Shown here piece after piece: positions 33,537-42,967 of a DNA stretch of 64,000 nucleotides (the first letter of the stretch is position 1; each line of letters begins with the position of its first letter). This stretch comes from Qipengyuania_B thermophila (lineage in GTDB: Bacteria > Pseudomonadota > Alphaproteobacteria > Sphingomonadales > Sphingomonadaceae): assembly GCF_004153605.1 (NCBI RefSeq), contig NZ_SDSI01000001.1:620001-684000 (forward strand). Direction: 5' to 3'. Below the pieces are notes generated by a model. The model ran no database searches and was not told the DNA's origin. It worked only from the letters and a program-made list of their open reading frames with translations. A program made the translations under genes and the position numbers.

Positions 33537-34823
33537 GTGACGAATGCCGAGACGATCGTCGCCGTGTCCAGCGGCAGCCCGCCTGCGGCAATCGCAGTGC
33601 TGCGGGTCAGCGGCCCGGCCGCGCTTGACGTTGCGCGACAGCTGACGGGAAAGCCGCTGCCACCTGCGCGGTCTGCGACGCTGCGGGAATTGCGGGACGG
33701 GCGCGGCGAGATCCTTGATCGCGCGATCCTGCTGGTTTTCCCGGGGCCTCGCAGCGCGACCGGCGAGGATCTCGTCGAGCTGCATTGCCACGGAGGGCGG
33801 GCGGTCGTGGCGGCGGTCGAACGGGCGGTGCTCGCCCAGCCGCGCGTGCGCCGCGCGGCACCGGGCGAGTTCACCCGCCGGGCCTTCGTCAACGGTCGCA
33901 TCGATCTGGGCCAGGCAGAAGGTCTTGCCGATCTGCTCATGGCGGAAACGGAGCTGCAGCGGCAAGCGGCCCTTTCCCTCACCGAAGGGAGGTTCTCCGC
34001 CCAGGTTGAACAATGGCGGACCGCAGTTCTAAACTTGGCAGCCCAGGTGGAAGCGGTGCTCGACTTCGCCGACGAGGAGGACGGGGAGGCCCTTCACGCG
34101 GGTTGGGTCGAGAATGTGCGACGGTTGACAGGCGAGATCCGCGACTGGCTGGCGCGACCCCGGACGGAGCGGCTTCGCGATGGCGTGCGAGTGGTTCTTG
34201 CCGGACCGCCCAACAGCGGCAAATCGACCCTGTTCAACGCGCTGCTCGACGAGGATGCGGCGATCGTGTCCGAACAGGCGGGAACCACGCGTGACGTTCT
34301 TGAGCGTTCGGTCGCGCTTGGCGGTGTGCCCTTGGTGCTTGTCGACACCGCCGGGATCAGGGACGATGCTGGCGATCCGCTGGAGCGCGAGGGGATCGCG
34401 CGCACGCGGCAGCGCCTGTCGCGCGCCGATGTTGTCCTGTGGCTCGGCCCGGAAGGCGAGGGGCCGGCTGGCGCGCTGGAGGTCGAGGCGCAGATCGACC
34501 GCGCCGAGGCGACGCGCAAACGCGCTCCCTGGCATCGTCTTTCGGCACGGACTGGCGAGGGAATGCAGAGCTTTGTCAGCAAGCTGCGCGAGCATGCCGG
34601 CGGCCTTCTGCCGCAGCCTGGAAGTTTCGGCGTGAACGAGCGGCAGGCGCGTCTGCTCTCCGGGGCGGTGGATGCACTTTCGGACGCGGAGCAGGCTCAG
34701 GACGAACTTGTCATCGCCGAGCATCTGCGGCAGGCACGGCTCGCGTTTGATCAACTGCTCGGGTCGGCAGCAACAGAGGACATGCTTGACGCGCTGTTTG
34801 CGCGGTTCTGCATCGGGAAGTGA
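33537..34823 (+). CDS. mnmE: tRNA uridine-5-carboxymethylaminomethyl modification GTPase MnmE
   Basis: 428 residues from GTG at 33537 (VTNAETIVAVSSGSPPAAIA), chosen because it aligns with the usual N-terminus; a GTG 30 bp upstream overlaps DUF6489. The formyl-THF-binding N-domain leads to a G domain with VVLAGPPNSGKSTLFNALL, GTTRDVLE and VDTAGIRD, and the conserved C-terminal FCIGK with the catalytic Cys. With MnmG it modifies wobble uridines of tRNAs. A parS site lies directly after its stop. Confidence 0.96.
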   Translation: MTNAETIVAVSSGSPPAAIAVLRVSGPAALDVARQLTGKPLPPARSATLRELRDGRGEILDRAILLVFPGPRSATGEDLVELHCHGGRAVVAAVERAVLAQPRVRRAAPGEFTRRAFVNGRIDLGQAEGLADLLMAETELQRQAALSLTEGRFSAQVEQWRTAVLNLAAQVEAVLDFADEEDGEALHAGWVENVRRLTGEIRDWLARPRTERLRDGVRVVLAGPPNSGKSTLFNALLDEDAAIVSEQAGTTRDVLERSVALGGVPLVLVDTAGIRDDAGDPLEREGIARTRQRLSRADVVLWLGPEGEGPAGALEVEAQIDRAEATRKRAPWHRLSARTGEGMQSFVSKLREHAGGLLPQPGSFGVNERQARLLSGAVDALSDAEQAQDELVIAEHLRQARLAFDQLLGSAATEDMLDALFARFCIGK

Positions 34824-34824
34824 A

Positions 34825-34840
34825 TGTTTCACGTGGAACA
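34825..34840. promoter_or_regulatory. parS: parS site 1 (one mismatch)
   Basis: TGTTTCACGTGGAACA differs at one base from the canonical 16-mer palindrome TGTTTCACGTGAAACA. It lies in the 22-bp gap between mnmE and mnmG, 5.1 kb right of the putative origin and 3.2 kb from parB. Confidence 0.88.
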
Positions 34841-34845
34841 GCGCC

Positions 34846-36675
34846 ATGAGCCGCTTTGACGTCGTTGTCATCGGCGGAGGTCACGCCGGCGTGGAGGCGG
34901 CCTGCGCAGCGGCGCGGCTTGGACTGAGCACCGCCTTGCTGAGCTTCGATCTCGATCGGATTGGCGTGATGAGCTGCAATCCGGCGATCGGTGGCCTCGG
35001 CAAGGGTCATCTGGTGCGGGAGGTCGATGCCTTCGATGGCGTGATCGGCCGGGCTGCGGATGCGGCGGCCATTCACTACCGCATGCTCAACCATTCGAAG
35101 GGCAGCGCGGTCTGGGGTCCTCGGGTGCAAGCAGACCGGACGCTCTTTCACCGCTTTGTTCAGCGGCATGTCCGTGCGCAGCCCGATCTGACGCTCATCC
35201 CGGGCGAAGCGCAGGCGCTGCTCATCCGGCATGGCGAGGTTGCGGGTGTGACAACGGCAACCGGAGACACCTTGCGGGCGGACCGGGTGGTTTTGTGCAC
35301 CGGTACCTTTCTCGGCGGTACGCTTTTCCGCGGCGAGGAACGATTCAGCGGCGGCCGGGTGGGCGAGGCGAGCGCAACCCGGCTTGCGGCGCAGCTTCGC
35401 GAACTTGCCTTGCCCATGGGGCGCCTCAAGACCGGAACGCCTCCGCGCCTCGATGGGCGCAGCATCGACTGGGTACGGCTGGAGGAGCAGCACAGCGACA
35501 CCGGCGAGTGGACCATGTCACCCATGACGTCACGGCGTCAGAATCCGCAGGTGTTCTGCGCGATCACCCGCACCAATGCGCGGGCGCACGAGGTCATCCG
35601 CGCCAACCTCCATCGTTCGCCGCTGTTCTCCGGTGATATCCAGGGCACCGGTCCCCGATATTGCCCGTCGATCGAGGACAAGATCCACCGCTTTGGTGAC
35701 CGGGACGGCCATCAGGTCTTTCTGGAGCCGGAGGGGCTGTCCACCCGCACCGTTTATCCAAACGGCATCAGCACGTCGCTGCCGGCCGATGTTCAGGAAC
35801 AGATGCTGCGCTGCATGCCGGGTCTCGAACAGGTTGTCGTCGAGGAGCCGGGCTACGCTGTCGAATACGACTTCATCGATCCGCGAAGCCTTGACGCCAC
35901 CTTGCAAATGCGCGCTCTGCCGGGGCTGTACTGCGCTGGTCAGATCAACGGCACTACAGGATACGAAGAGGCTGCTGCTCAGGGCCTTGTCGCCGGACTG
36001 AACGCGGGACTGGCCTTGCGTGGACGGGCTCCGCTGCCAATCGACCGGGCGAACAGCTACCTCGCGGTCATGGTGGACGACCTGGTGCTGCAGGGCGTCA
36101 CCGAGCCGTACCGCATGCTGACTGCACGTGCGGAATATCGCCTTCGCCTCAGGGCCGCGAATGCCCACACGCGCCTGACACCGCTGGCGATTGAGACGGG
36201 CTGCGCATCAGCGAAGCGGGTGTCCTGGTTCAACAAGCGCGAAGAGGCGCGTACGGCGTGCTCGGACTGGCTCGCCGGGTCGGCCGAGCAGGTCAGTCGC
36301 CGCGACGGCTCTGTTCCGACCCGCTTGCAGCAGCTGATGCGGGACGGTGACGTGTCATCCGCGCTACCGCCTCCTCTGGCGGCAACGTGCGACGCTCATC
36401 CCGGCCTGCTCGACGAGCTGATCGAGGACGAACGCTACGCTCCCTATCTCGAGAGACAGGATGCCGAGCTTCGTGATCTGCGCGCGAGTGACGCGGTGAG
36501 TTTGCAAGCTGTTGCGTATGAAGCAGTTCCGGGACTGTCGCTCGAAATGGTCGAGCGGTTGACTCGGGCACGCCCCGCGACGCTGGGTGCAGCCGCCCGG
36601 ATCCCAGGCATCACTCCCGCAGCATTGGCGGCTGTGCTCGTTCACGCCCGGCGCCAGACGGCGAATGCCGCGTGA
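34846..36675 (+). CDS. mnmG: tRNA uridine-5-carboxymethylaminomethyl modification enzyme MnmG
   Basis: 609 residues. The FAD-binding motif is VVVIGGGHAGVEAACAAARL; GLGKGHLVREVDAFDG, RPGYAVEYDF-type residues near 335 and GQINGTTGYEEAAAQGL are the family hallmarks. The C-terminal domain that binds MnmE is complete. Works with MnmE in wobble-uridine modification. The start lies 5 bp after the parS site, and the gene overlaps rsmG by 4 bp (GTGA). Confidence 0.97.
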   Translation: MSRFDVVVIGGGHAGVEAACAAARLGLSTALLSFDLDRIGVMSCNPAIGGLGKGHLVREVDAFDGVIGRAADAAAIHYRMLNHSKGSAVWGPRVQADRTLFHRFVQRHVRAQPDLTLIPGEAQALLIRHGEVAGVTTATGDTLRADRVVLCTGTFLGGTLFRGEERFSGGRVGEASATRLAAQLRELALPMGRLKTGTPPRLDGRSIDWVRLEEQHSDTGEWTMSPMTSRRQNPQVFCAITRTNARAHEVIRANLHRSPLFSGDIQGTGPRYCPSIEDKIHRFGDRDGHQVFLEPEGLSTRTVYPNGISTSLPADVQEQMLRCMPGLEQVVVEEPGYAVEYDFIDPRSLDATLQMRALPGLYCAGQINGTTGYEEAAAQGLVAGLNAGLALRGRAPLPIDRANSYLAVMVDDLVLQGVTEPYRMLTARAEYRLRLRAANAHTRLTPLAIETGCASAKRVSWFNKREEARTACSDWLAGSAEQVSRRDGSVPTRLQQLMRDGDVSSALPPPLAATCDAHPGLLDELIEDERYAPYLERQDAELRDLRASDAVSLQAVAYEAVPGLSLEMVERLTRARPATLGAAARIPGITPAALAAVLVHARRQTANAA

Positions 36676-37304
36676 TCACATCGGAAGAGGCTGCCCGCGC
36701 GTTCGTACTGTCGATCGGCGGCGAGGACGGCTTCAAAAGGATCGAGGCGTTCGTGGAGGCGCTCGTCGCCGCCAATGAGACGCAGAACCTCGTGTCCCGC
36801 CACAGTCTCGACCAGGTATGGCGGCGCCACGTCGCGGATTCGGCGCAGCTCCTTCAATACGCCCCTGACCACATGGAGACTTGGCTGGATGTGGGAACAG
36901 GAGCTGGCTTTCCGGGCCTGATCGTCGCTGCCCTACGGCCTGACATGAAGGTCACGCTTGTGGAACCCCGCCGCTTGCGGGTGGAGTGGCTGGAGCGGAT
37001 GTGTGCGTCTCTGTCACTCACAAGGTGCAAGATCCTCGGGATGAGGCTGGAAGCGGCTCCCGCCACCCAACAGGACGTGATCACCGCGCGCGCGGTGGCC
37101 AGCCTCAGCCGCCTTCTCGAAATGACACAGAGGAACTGCGGTCGCACCACCACACTGATGCTGCCGAAGGGGGCAAAGGCTGAGGAGGAGCTGTCCGCGC
37201 TTCCGAAGAAGGCTCGTCGCCGCTGGGTGTTTCACGTGAAACACTCGTTGACCTGCGAAGAAGGGCGCATCATTATCGCGCGGCCAAGCGAAGGTTCACG
37301 TTAA
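36672..37304 (+). CDS. rsmG: 16S rRNA (guanine527-N7)-methyltransferase
   Basis: 210 residues, GTG start overlapping the mnmG stop. NLVSRHSLDQVWRRHVADSA and the SAM motif WLDVGTGAGFPGLIVAALRP mark the family; KVTLVEPRRLRVEWLERM follows. Methylates G527 of 16S rRNA. Near its C-terminus the codons for FHVKH form a perfect parS site, so the coding sequence carries a second function. parA follows 2 bp later. Confidence 0.96.
   Translation: MITSEEAARAFVLSIGGEDGFKRIEAFVEALVAANETQNLVSRHSLDQVWRRHVADSAQLLQYAPDHMETWLDVGTGAGFPGLIVAALRPDMKVTLVEPRRLRVEWLERMCASLSLTRCKILGMRLEAAPATQQDVITARAVASLSRLLEMTQRNCGRTTTLMLPKGAKAEEELSALPKKARRRWVFHVKHSLTCEEGRIIIARPSEGSR
37228..37243. promoter_or_regulatory. parS: parS site 2 (perfect), inside rsmG
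   Basis: TGTTTCACGTGAAACA, the exact 16-bp palindromic ParB-binding sequence. It encodes the end of VFHVKH in RsmG and lies 64 bp upstream of parA and 7.5 kb right of the putative origin. Confidence 0.96.
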
Positions 37305-37306
37305 GC

Positions 37307-38086
37307 ATGTTCACGGTGGCAATTGCGAACCAGAAAGGCGGGGTTGGGAAAACGACCACCGCCATAAACATCGCGACGGCGATGGCGGCGTCGGGCTGGC
37401 GCACTCTGCTCATCGATCTCGATCCTCAGGGCAATGCATCGACCGGATTGGGTATTCCGGTGGAGCAGCGGGAGCGCTCCAGCTACGATCTGCTCATCGG
37501 CGACAAGGCTGTTGCCGAAACCGTTGTCGAGACAGGGATCGCGCGCTTGATGATGGTGCCTTCGACCGTCGACCTCAGCGGGGTCGAGGTCGAACTGGTG
37601 GGTTTGCCACGCCGGACGCAGCGCTTGTCCGACGCGCTGCGCGCCGCGGGAGCGGAGCACGACGTGTGCTTCATCGATTGCCCCCCCTCGCTGGGCTTGC
37701 TCACACTCAATGCGCTTGCGGCGGCGGATACGTTGCTCGTGCCGCTTCAATGCGAGTTCTTCGCTCTTGAAGGGCTGAGCCAGCTTCTCCGAACGGTGGA
37801 CGGGGTGCGTTCGACGCTCAATCCCGATCTGGGCATCATCGGCATTGCCCTGACCATGTTTGATCGCCGCAACCGGTTGACCGACCAGGTCGCCGATGAC
37901 GTGCGCGAGTGTCTCGGATCGCTCGTCTTTGATGCCGTCATCCCCCGCAATGTGCGCCTGTCCGAAGCGCCGAGCCACGGTCTGCCGGCCCTGCTTTACG
38001 ATCAGACGTGTTCGGGCAGCCGTGCCTACATGGCCCTCGCAAGCGAGTTGATCGGCCGGCTGCCGCAGATGCGGCGCGCGGCATGA
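37307..38086 (+). CDS. parA: Chromosome partitioning ATPase ParA
   Basis: 259 residues. The deviant Walker A motif is ANQKGGVGKTTTAINIATAM with the signature Lys of the ParA/MinD family; LLIDLDPQGNASTGLGI and FIDCPPSLGLL (Walker B) follow. ATP-bound ParA coats the nucleoid and moves ParB-parS complexes. Co-transcribed with rsmG and overlapping parB by 4 bp (ATGA). Confidence 0.97.
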   Translation: MFTVAIANQKGGVGKTTTAINIATAMAASGWRTLLIDLDPQGNASTGLGIPVEQRERSSYDLLIGDKAVAETVVETGIARLMMVPSTVDLSGVEVELVGLPRRTQRLSDALRAAGAEHDVCFIDCPPSLGLLTLNALAAADTLLVPLQCEFFALEGLSQLLRTVDGVRSTLNPDLGIIGIALTMFDRRNRLTDQVADDVRECLGSLVFDAVIPRNVRLSEAPSHGLPALLYDQTCSGSRAYMALASELIGRLPQMRRAA

Positions 38087-39060
38087 GCGGCACGCAGCCT
38101 GCCGCGGAGTTCGCGCTTCCCCATCGCGAACCGATCGACCGTCGCCGCAAGCTCGGGCGGGGGATCAAGACGCTGCTCGGCGATCTTGATCACGAGGAGC
38201 CGGTCAGCCGGAAGGGCGAGGAGGCGGCCGCTGGTCTCCCGGTAGCGGATGGCGGGCTGGCGCAGATTCCGCTCGACGCCATCTCGCCGCTGCCCGGTCA
38301 GCCGCGGACTGTTTTCGACGACGAGGCGCTGGAGCAGCTGGCCGCATCGATCGCGGCGCGCGGCGTAATCCAGCCGGTGATCGTGCAGCCGGTAGGTGAC
38401 GGCGCGTACCGGCTGGTGGCGGGAGAGCGGCGCTGGCGGGCGGCCCGGATCGCCGGCCTTGGGTCGATTCCGGCCATCGTGCGCACGCTCGAACCACGCG
38501 AAGTGATGGCGCTGGCGCTGATCGAGAACCTGCAGCGTGAGGATCTCAACCCTCTCGAGGAGGCGCGTGCCTATCAGCGTCTGTCCGAGGAGGAGGGCAT
38601 GACCCAAGCCGAGATCGCCGCCCTCGTCGACAAGTCGCGCAGCCATGTCGCCAATCTTCAGCGCCTGCTTACCCTTCCCGAAGCTGTCCAGCAGATGATC
38701 GCCGACGGGCGCCTGTCCATGGGGCACGCCCGCCCGCTCGTCGGCCGTCAGGACGCCGAGACACTGGCGCGCCGGATCGTCGACGGTGGCCTGTCGGTCC
38801 GCGATGCCGAACACGCGGCGCGGCGGCTGGACGGAGCGGCGACGAATAAGAAGGCGAAGGGTCGGCGGCAGCTGGACGTGTCCGCAGGTGCGCAGGACAG
38901 TGATCTCGCCGCGATCGAAGCGCATCTCCAGGAATTTCTCGGCATGCCGATCCGCATCCGGGCGGATGGCGATCCGCGCAGCGGAACGGTCAGCGTTCAG
39001 TACCGCACGCTCGACCAGCTTGACCTCATCTGCCAGCGGCTGACGGGCGGCGACATCTGA
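38083..39060 (+). CDS. parB: Chromosome partitioning protein ParB (CTPase)
   Basis: 325 residues. The basic N-terminal segment (RRRKLGRGIKTLLGDLD) contains the ParA-stimulating region. The CTPase domain has PLPGQPRTVFDDEALEQLAA and YRLVAGERRWRAARIAG (the GERRxRA motif). The HTH domain follows (MTQAEIAALVDKSRSHVANL), then the C-terminal dimerisation region. It binds the two parS sites in this window and slides as a CTP clamp. Confidence 0.97.
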   Translation: MSGTQPAAEFALPHREPIDRRRKLGRGIKTLLGDLDHEEPVSRKGEEAAAGLPVADGGLAQIPLDAISPLPGQPRTVFDDEALEQLAASIAARGVIQPVIVQPVGDGAYRLVAGERRWRAARIAGLGSIPAIVRTLEPREVMALALIENLQREDLNPLEEARAYQRLSEEEGMTQAEIAALVDKSRSHVANLQRLLTLPEAVQQMIADGRLSMGHARPLVGRQDAETLARRIVDGGLSVRDAEHAARRLDGAATNKKAKGRRQLDVSAGAQDSDLAAIEAHLQEFLGMPIRIRADGDPRSGTVSVQYRTLDQLDLICQRLTGGDI

Positions 39061-39078
39061 CGCCCACGTGACGGCCTG

Positions 39079-39561
39079 TCAGATTCGCTCCGAAAGCAGC
39101 GCCGCCAGCCGCTCGACCCCGCCCGCATCCTCGTCGTCGAAGCGGGCCGGCAACGGGCTGTCGAGATCGATGACGGCGATGACCTCGCCTCCGCGCATCA
39201 CCGGCACGACCAGCTCCGACCGCGTGTCGCCGTCGCAAGCGATGTGACCGGGGAAGGCATGCACGTCGGGCACGATCTGTGTTCCCGCCTGCGCGGCCGC
39301 TGTGCCGCAGACACCCTGTCCGATCGGGATGCGGATGCAAGCCGGCCGGCCGACGAACGGGCCGAGGACGAGCACGTCGCCCTGCCGGCGGTAGAAGCCG
39401 GCCCAGTTGAGGCTGTGGAGCCACCCGCTCAGCAGCGCCGCCACATTGGCCATGTTGGCCACCCCGTCGCTCTCGCCCGCCGTCAGAGCGTCGGCCGCCG
39501 CCACCAGCTCGTCGTAATGTTGCGTCTTGCTTGCGCCGGGGCTCGGATGAAAGTCGTACAT
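39079..39561 (-). CDS. Free methionine-R-sulfoxide reductase (GAF type)
   Basis: 160 residues forming one GAF domain. The three cysteines expected of fRMsr occur in PACIRIPIG, QGVCGTAAA and HIACDGDTRSEL. NWAGFYRRQGDVLVLGPFVG and VIDLDSPLPARFDDED are family-typical. Reduces free Met-R-sulfoxide with thioredoxin. Convergent with parB, 18 bp apart. Confidence 0.92.
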   Translation of the reverse strand: MYDFHPSPGASKTQHYDELVAAADALTAGESDGVANMANVAALLSGWLHSLNWAGFYRRQGDVLVLGPFVGRPACIRIPIGQGVCGTAAAQAGTQIVPDVHAFPGHIACDGDTRSELVVPVMRGGEVIAVIDLDSPLPARFDDEDAGGVERLAALLSERI

Positions 39562-39661
39562 GCGCCCGCTCGTGGCACGCACGGGCCGCTGCCGCAAGAG
39601 CGGGACCGTGCGTCCAGTGCCCGCTTGCCGGTGCCCGTCGTGCCCCCTACAACCCGCGCCC

Positions 39662-41137
39662 ATGACGAAGGCGCGCAAGGCAGTGCTGATCGTGATTGCC
39701 CTTCTGGTGGTGATCGCGGCTCTGGCATACTGGATGAGCAGGGGGCAGACGGCGACGCAGTCGGTGGATGCGGTCAGCGGAGTCGATCCGGTGCTGGTCG
39801 AGCCGCGCCCCGAACGCATTCCGACGGTCCGGATCGCAAGCCCCATCGGCTGGCGGGAGGGCGAGGCGCCCACGCCGGCATTCGGCCTCGTCGTGAGCCG
39901 CTTCGCTGAGGGGCTGGACCACCCGCGCGTCATCTACACCTTGCCGAACGGGGACGTGCTGGCGACGCTCGCCCGGGCTCCGGCTTCGGCCGGCGAAGCC
40001 GATGCCGGCCTTCTTGCTCGCCTGCGGCAGAGCGTGGAAGGTTATTTCCGCCGGCGCTCGGGCGCCGACGGCGTGTCCGCGAACCAGCTCGTGCTGCTGC
40101 GCGATGCCGACGGAGATGGCCGGGCGGACGCGCGCGTGGTGCTGACCGACCGGCTGGACTCGCCGTCGGGGATTGCCTGGCACGCGGGCACGCTGTTCGT
40201 CGCCAATCACGATGCCGTGCTCGCCTACTCCTTCCAGCCGGGAGAGACGCGCCTGAGCGGCGAGCCGCGCCGGATCATGAGCCTTCCGGCAGGAGGCGGA
40301 CACTGGATGCGCAATCTCGTCGTCGATCCGGACGGCGAGGCGCTGTTCGTCGCCGTGGGTTCGGCGTCGAACATCGGCGAGCGCGGGATGGAGGCGGAAG
40401 AAGGCCGCGCGGCCATCTGGCGCTACGATCTGCGCACCGGGCGCCAGGCGCCGTTCGCCGCCGGCCTGCGCAACCCCAATGGTCTGGCGTTCAGCCCATG
40501 GTCGGGCGACCTGTGGACCACCGTGAACGAGCGCGATCTGCTCGGCCCGGATCTGGTGCCGGATTATCTCACCGACGTTCCCGTCGGGGCGCAGTATGGA
40601 TGGCCCTGGCTCTACTGGCGCAACACGGTAGACCGGCGCGTGAAGGCGCCCATGCCGCAATTCCTGATCGAGTACACGCGCCGCCCGCGCTATGCCCTCG
40701 GACCGCATGTCGCGGCGCTTGGTCTGGTGTTCGCGCAGGAAGGACATCGAATCGGCCCTGCCTTCGGAAGCGGCGCGATCATTGCGCGACACGGATCGTG
40801 GAACAGACGTCCGCCATCAGGGTACGACGTGGTCTACGTGGACTTCGACGCGCGAGGCAATCCGCAGGGCTTGCCCATTCCCCTGCTGACCGGTTTTCTC
40901 ACGCAGGATGGCAGCACGCGTGGCCGCCCGACCTGGGTGGCATGGGCCAAGGACGGCGCCCTGCTGGTCAGCGACGACACGGCCGGGATCATCTGGCGTG
41001 TCATCGCACCGGACGCCGCCCCGGCTCCGGCCATTGCGCGGCTGACGGGGGCGCGCCTGCCGGCCCGCGCCGAGCTTCGCGACCCCCGCGACGTGGCGGA
41101 GGAAAATTTCGTCCGTGAGCAGGGGCTGCTGCGCTGA
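39662..41137 (+). CDS. L-sorbosone dehydrogenase-like glucose/sorbosone dehydrogenase family protein
   Basis: 491 residues. One N-terminal hydrophobic helix (AVLIVIALLVVIAALAYWM) anchors or exports a six-bladed GSDH beta-propeller. Recognisable parts are LVLLRDADGDGRADARVVL, MRNLVVDPDGEALFVAVGSA and AGLRNPNGLAFSPWSGDLWT. Relatives bind PQQ and oxidise sugars in the periplasm; others of the group act on unknown substrates. A PQQ-dependent membrane dehydrogenase is also encoded at the start of the window, but no PQQ synthesis genes are seen. Confidence 0.85.
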   Translation: MTKARKAVLIVIALLVVIAALAYWMSRGQTATQSVDAVSGVDPVLVEPRPERIPTVRIASPIGWREGEAPTPAFGLVVSRFAEGLDHPRVIYTLPNGDVLATLARAPASAGEADAGLLARLRQSVEGYFRRRSGADGVSANQLVLLRDADGDGRADARVVLTDRLDSPSGIAWHAGTLFVANHDAVLAYSFQPGETRLSGEPRRIMSLPAGGGHWMRNLVVDPDGEALFVAVGSASNIGERGMEAEEGRAAIWRYDLRTGRQAPFAAGLRNPNGLAFSPWSGDLWTTVNERDLLGPDLVPDYLTDVPVGAQYGWPWLYWRNTVDRRVKAPMPQFLIEYTRRPRYALGPHVAALGLVFAQEGHRIGPAFGSGAIIARHGSWNRRPPSGYDVVYVDFDARGNPQGLPIPLLTGFLTQDGSTRGRPTWVAWAKDGALLVSDDTAGIIWRVIAPDAAPAPAIARLTGARLPARAELRDPRDVAEENFVREQGLLR

Positions 41138-41156
41138 AGCCGGGCCACGCCCCGCT

Positions 41157-42896
41157 TCAGCCGAGTAACACCGAGGTCGGCACGGCGTAAAGCGTGCCGG
41201 CGCCTGCGCGCACCGCTGCCTCAAGACCACAGGCCTCGGGCACGATGCAGTCGAGAAAATAGCGCACCGTCGCCCGCTTCCGGGCGGCGAACGGCGTCTT
41301 GTTCCCGCTCAGACACGCCTGCTGGCGCAGCAGCTGTGCGCCTGCAACCGCGACCGCGCACATGGTCGTGAACGGCACGCTCCCGGCGAGACGGTCGTCG
41401 ACGCTGGCCCCCGAACGCATCCAGTCCGCCGCAGCGATGATGCGGTCGCAGAGCTGGCGCAGACCGGCTTCCTCTCCCGCTTCCCCGCGCGCAGCCGCGA
41501 CAACGCTGTCAAACGGCCCGCCGCCGCCGAGAAGAAGCTTGCGGGTCACGAGGTCGGCGGCCTGGATGCCGTTGGTTCCTTCGTAGATCGGCGCGATGCG
41601 TGCGTCGCGCCAGTGCTGGGCGGCACCCGTCTCCTCGACATAGCCCATGCCGCCATGCACCTGGATGCCGAGGCTGGTGACCTCGACCCCGATGTCGGTT
41701 CCCCACGCCTTGATCAGCGGCACCAGCACCTCGGCCATGGCGCCAGCCTCCGTGTCGCCCAGCGCGCTCCGGTCGACGAGCCCCGCCGTGTAGTAGAGCA
41801 GCGCGCGAGCTCCTTCCGTCAGGCTCCGCATGCGCAGCAGCATGCGGCGCACGTCCGGGTGTTCGGCAATCGCGACCGGGGCACGGTCGGCGGCGCCCGC
41901 GCGCGGCGACTGGATCCTCCCCGCCGCATAGGCGCTCGCCTGTTGCAGGGCACGCTCTGCGATGTGCACGCCCTGGTTGCCGACATTGATCCGGGCCGAG
42001 TTCATCATCGTGAACATGGCCGCAAGACCGCGGTTCTCCTCTCCGACGAGCTCGCCATAACAGGCGTCGTTGTCCCCGTAGCTCATCACGCAGGTGGGGG
42101 ACGCGTTGATGCCGAGCTTGTGCTCGAGGCTGACGCAGCGCAGATCGTTGCGCGGACCGAGCGAGCCGTCGGCGCGCACATGGAACTTGGGCACGACGAA
42201 CAGCGAAATGCCCCGGCTGCCCTCCGGAGCACCGGGCGTGCGCGCAAGGACGAGATGCACGATGTTCTGCGCCAGTTCGTGCTCGCCCCAGGTGATGTAG
42301 ATCTTCTGCCCGCGGATGAGATGCTTGCCCGCGTGTTCGCCTTCGGTGACCGGCGTTGCCGTCGTCCGCAGGGCACCGACATCGCTGCCCGCCTGCGGCT
42401 CGGTCAGGTTCATGGTTCCAGACCATTCCCCGGTTACCAGCCGGGGCAGGTAGAGCGCCTTCTGTTCGGGCGAACCGTGATGGTCCAGCGCCTCGATCGC
42501 CCCGACGGACAGGATCGGGAGGAGGGTGAAGGCCATGTTAGCGCTGCCGAGGTTTTCGAGCACGTTGCAGGCGAGGGCGAAGGGGAGGCCTTGCCCCCCG
42601 TGTTCGGCCGGCGCTCCGATGGCGTTCCAGCCCTGCTCGACATAATGCGCGTATGCTTCGGCAAATCCGTCCGGTAGCCGCACCACGCCGTTCTCGAGCA
42701 CCGCGCCCTGCGTATCGCCGACGCGGTTGAGCGGCGCGAACTCTCCGGCCGCGAAGGCGCCGATGCCGTTGACGATGGCTTCGACAAGGTCGGCGTCCGC
42801 GGCGGCGAAACGCTCTGACCGTGCAAGCGCGCCGATGTCCGCGTTGGCTTCGAGGGCGAGCAGCTGATCCTGCGTGGCGGGCGTGAAGATGGTCAC
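41157..42896 (-). CDS. Acyl-CoA dehydrogenase (long, FadE-type with C-terminal extension)
   Basis: 579 residues from GTG at 42896 (VTIFTPATQDQLLALEANAD). The FAD/substrate motif MNLTEPQAGSDVGALRTTA and QVHGGMGYVEETGAAQHW, RIAPIYEGTNGIQAADL (catalytic Glu) match the 3-methylmercaptopropionyl/medium-long chain ACAD group of about 590 residues. An extra C-terminal domain of about 120 residues is typical of this subgroup. Oxidises acyl-CoA in beta-oxidation. Chain-length preference cannot be read from the sequence. Confidence 0.93.
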   Translation of the reverse strand: MTIFTPATQDQLLALEANADIGALARSERFAAADADLVEAIVNGIGAFAAGEFAPLNRVGDTQGAVLENGVVRLPDGFAEAYAHYVEQGWNAIGAPAEHGGQGLPFALACNVLENLGSANMAFTLLPILSVGAIEALDHHGSPEQKALYLPRLVTGEWSGTMNLTEPQAGSDVGALRTTATPVTEGEHAGKHLIRGQKIYITWGEHELAQNIVHLVLARTPGAPEGSRGISLFVVPKFHVRADGSLGPRNDLRCVSLEHKLGINASPTCVMSYGDNDACYGELVGEENRGLAAMFTMMNSARINVGNQGVHIAERALQQASAYAAGRIQSPRAGAADRAPVAIAEHPDVRRMLLRMRSLTEGARALLYYTAGLVDRSALGDTEAGAMAEVLVPLIKAWGTDIGVEVTSLGIQVHGGMGYVEETGAAQHWRDARIAPIYEGTNGIQAADLVTRKLLLGGGGPFDSVVAAARGEAGEEAGLRQLCDRIIAAADWMRSGASVDDRLAGSVPFTTMCAVAVAGAQLLRQQACLSGNKTPFAARKRATVRYFLDCIVPEACGLEAAVRAGAGTLYAVPTSVLLG

Positions 42897-42967
42897 GATG
42901 GCTCCTGTCTGACCGCTGGCGGGGCCGAAGCGTTGCAACGCCCGCGTGCAGCGATATGGCTTGCACC

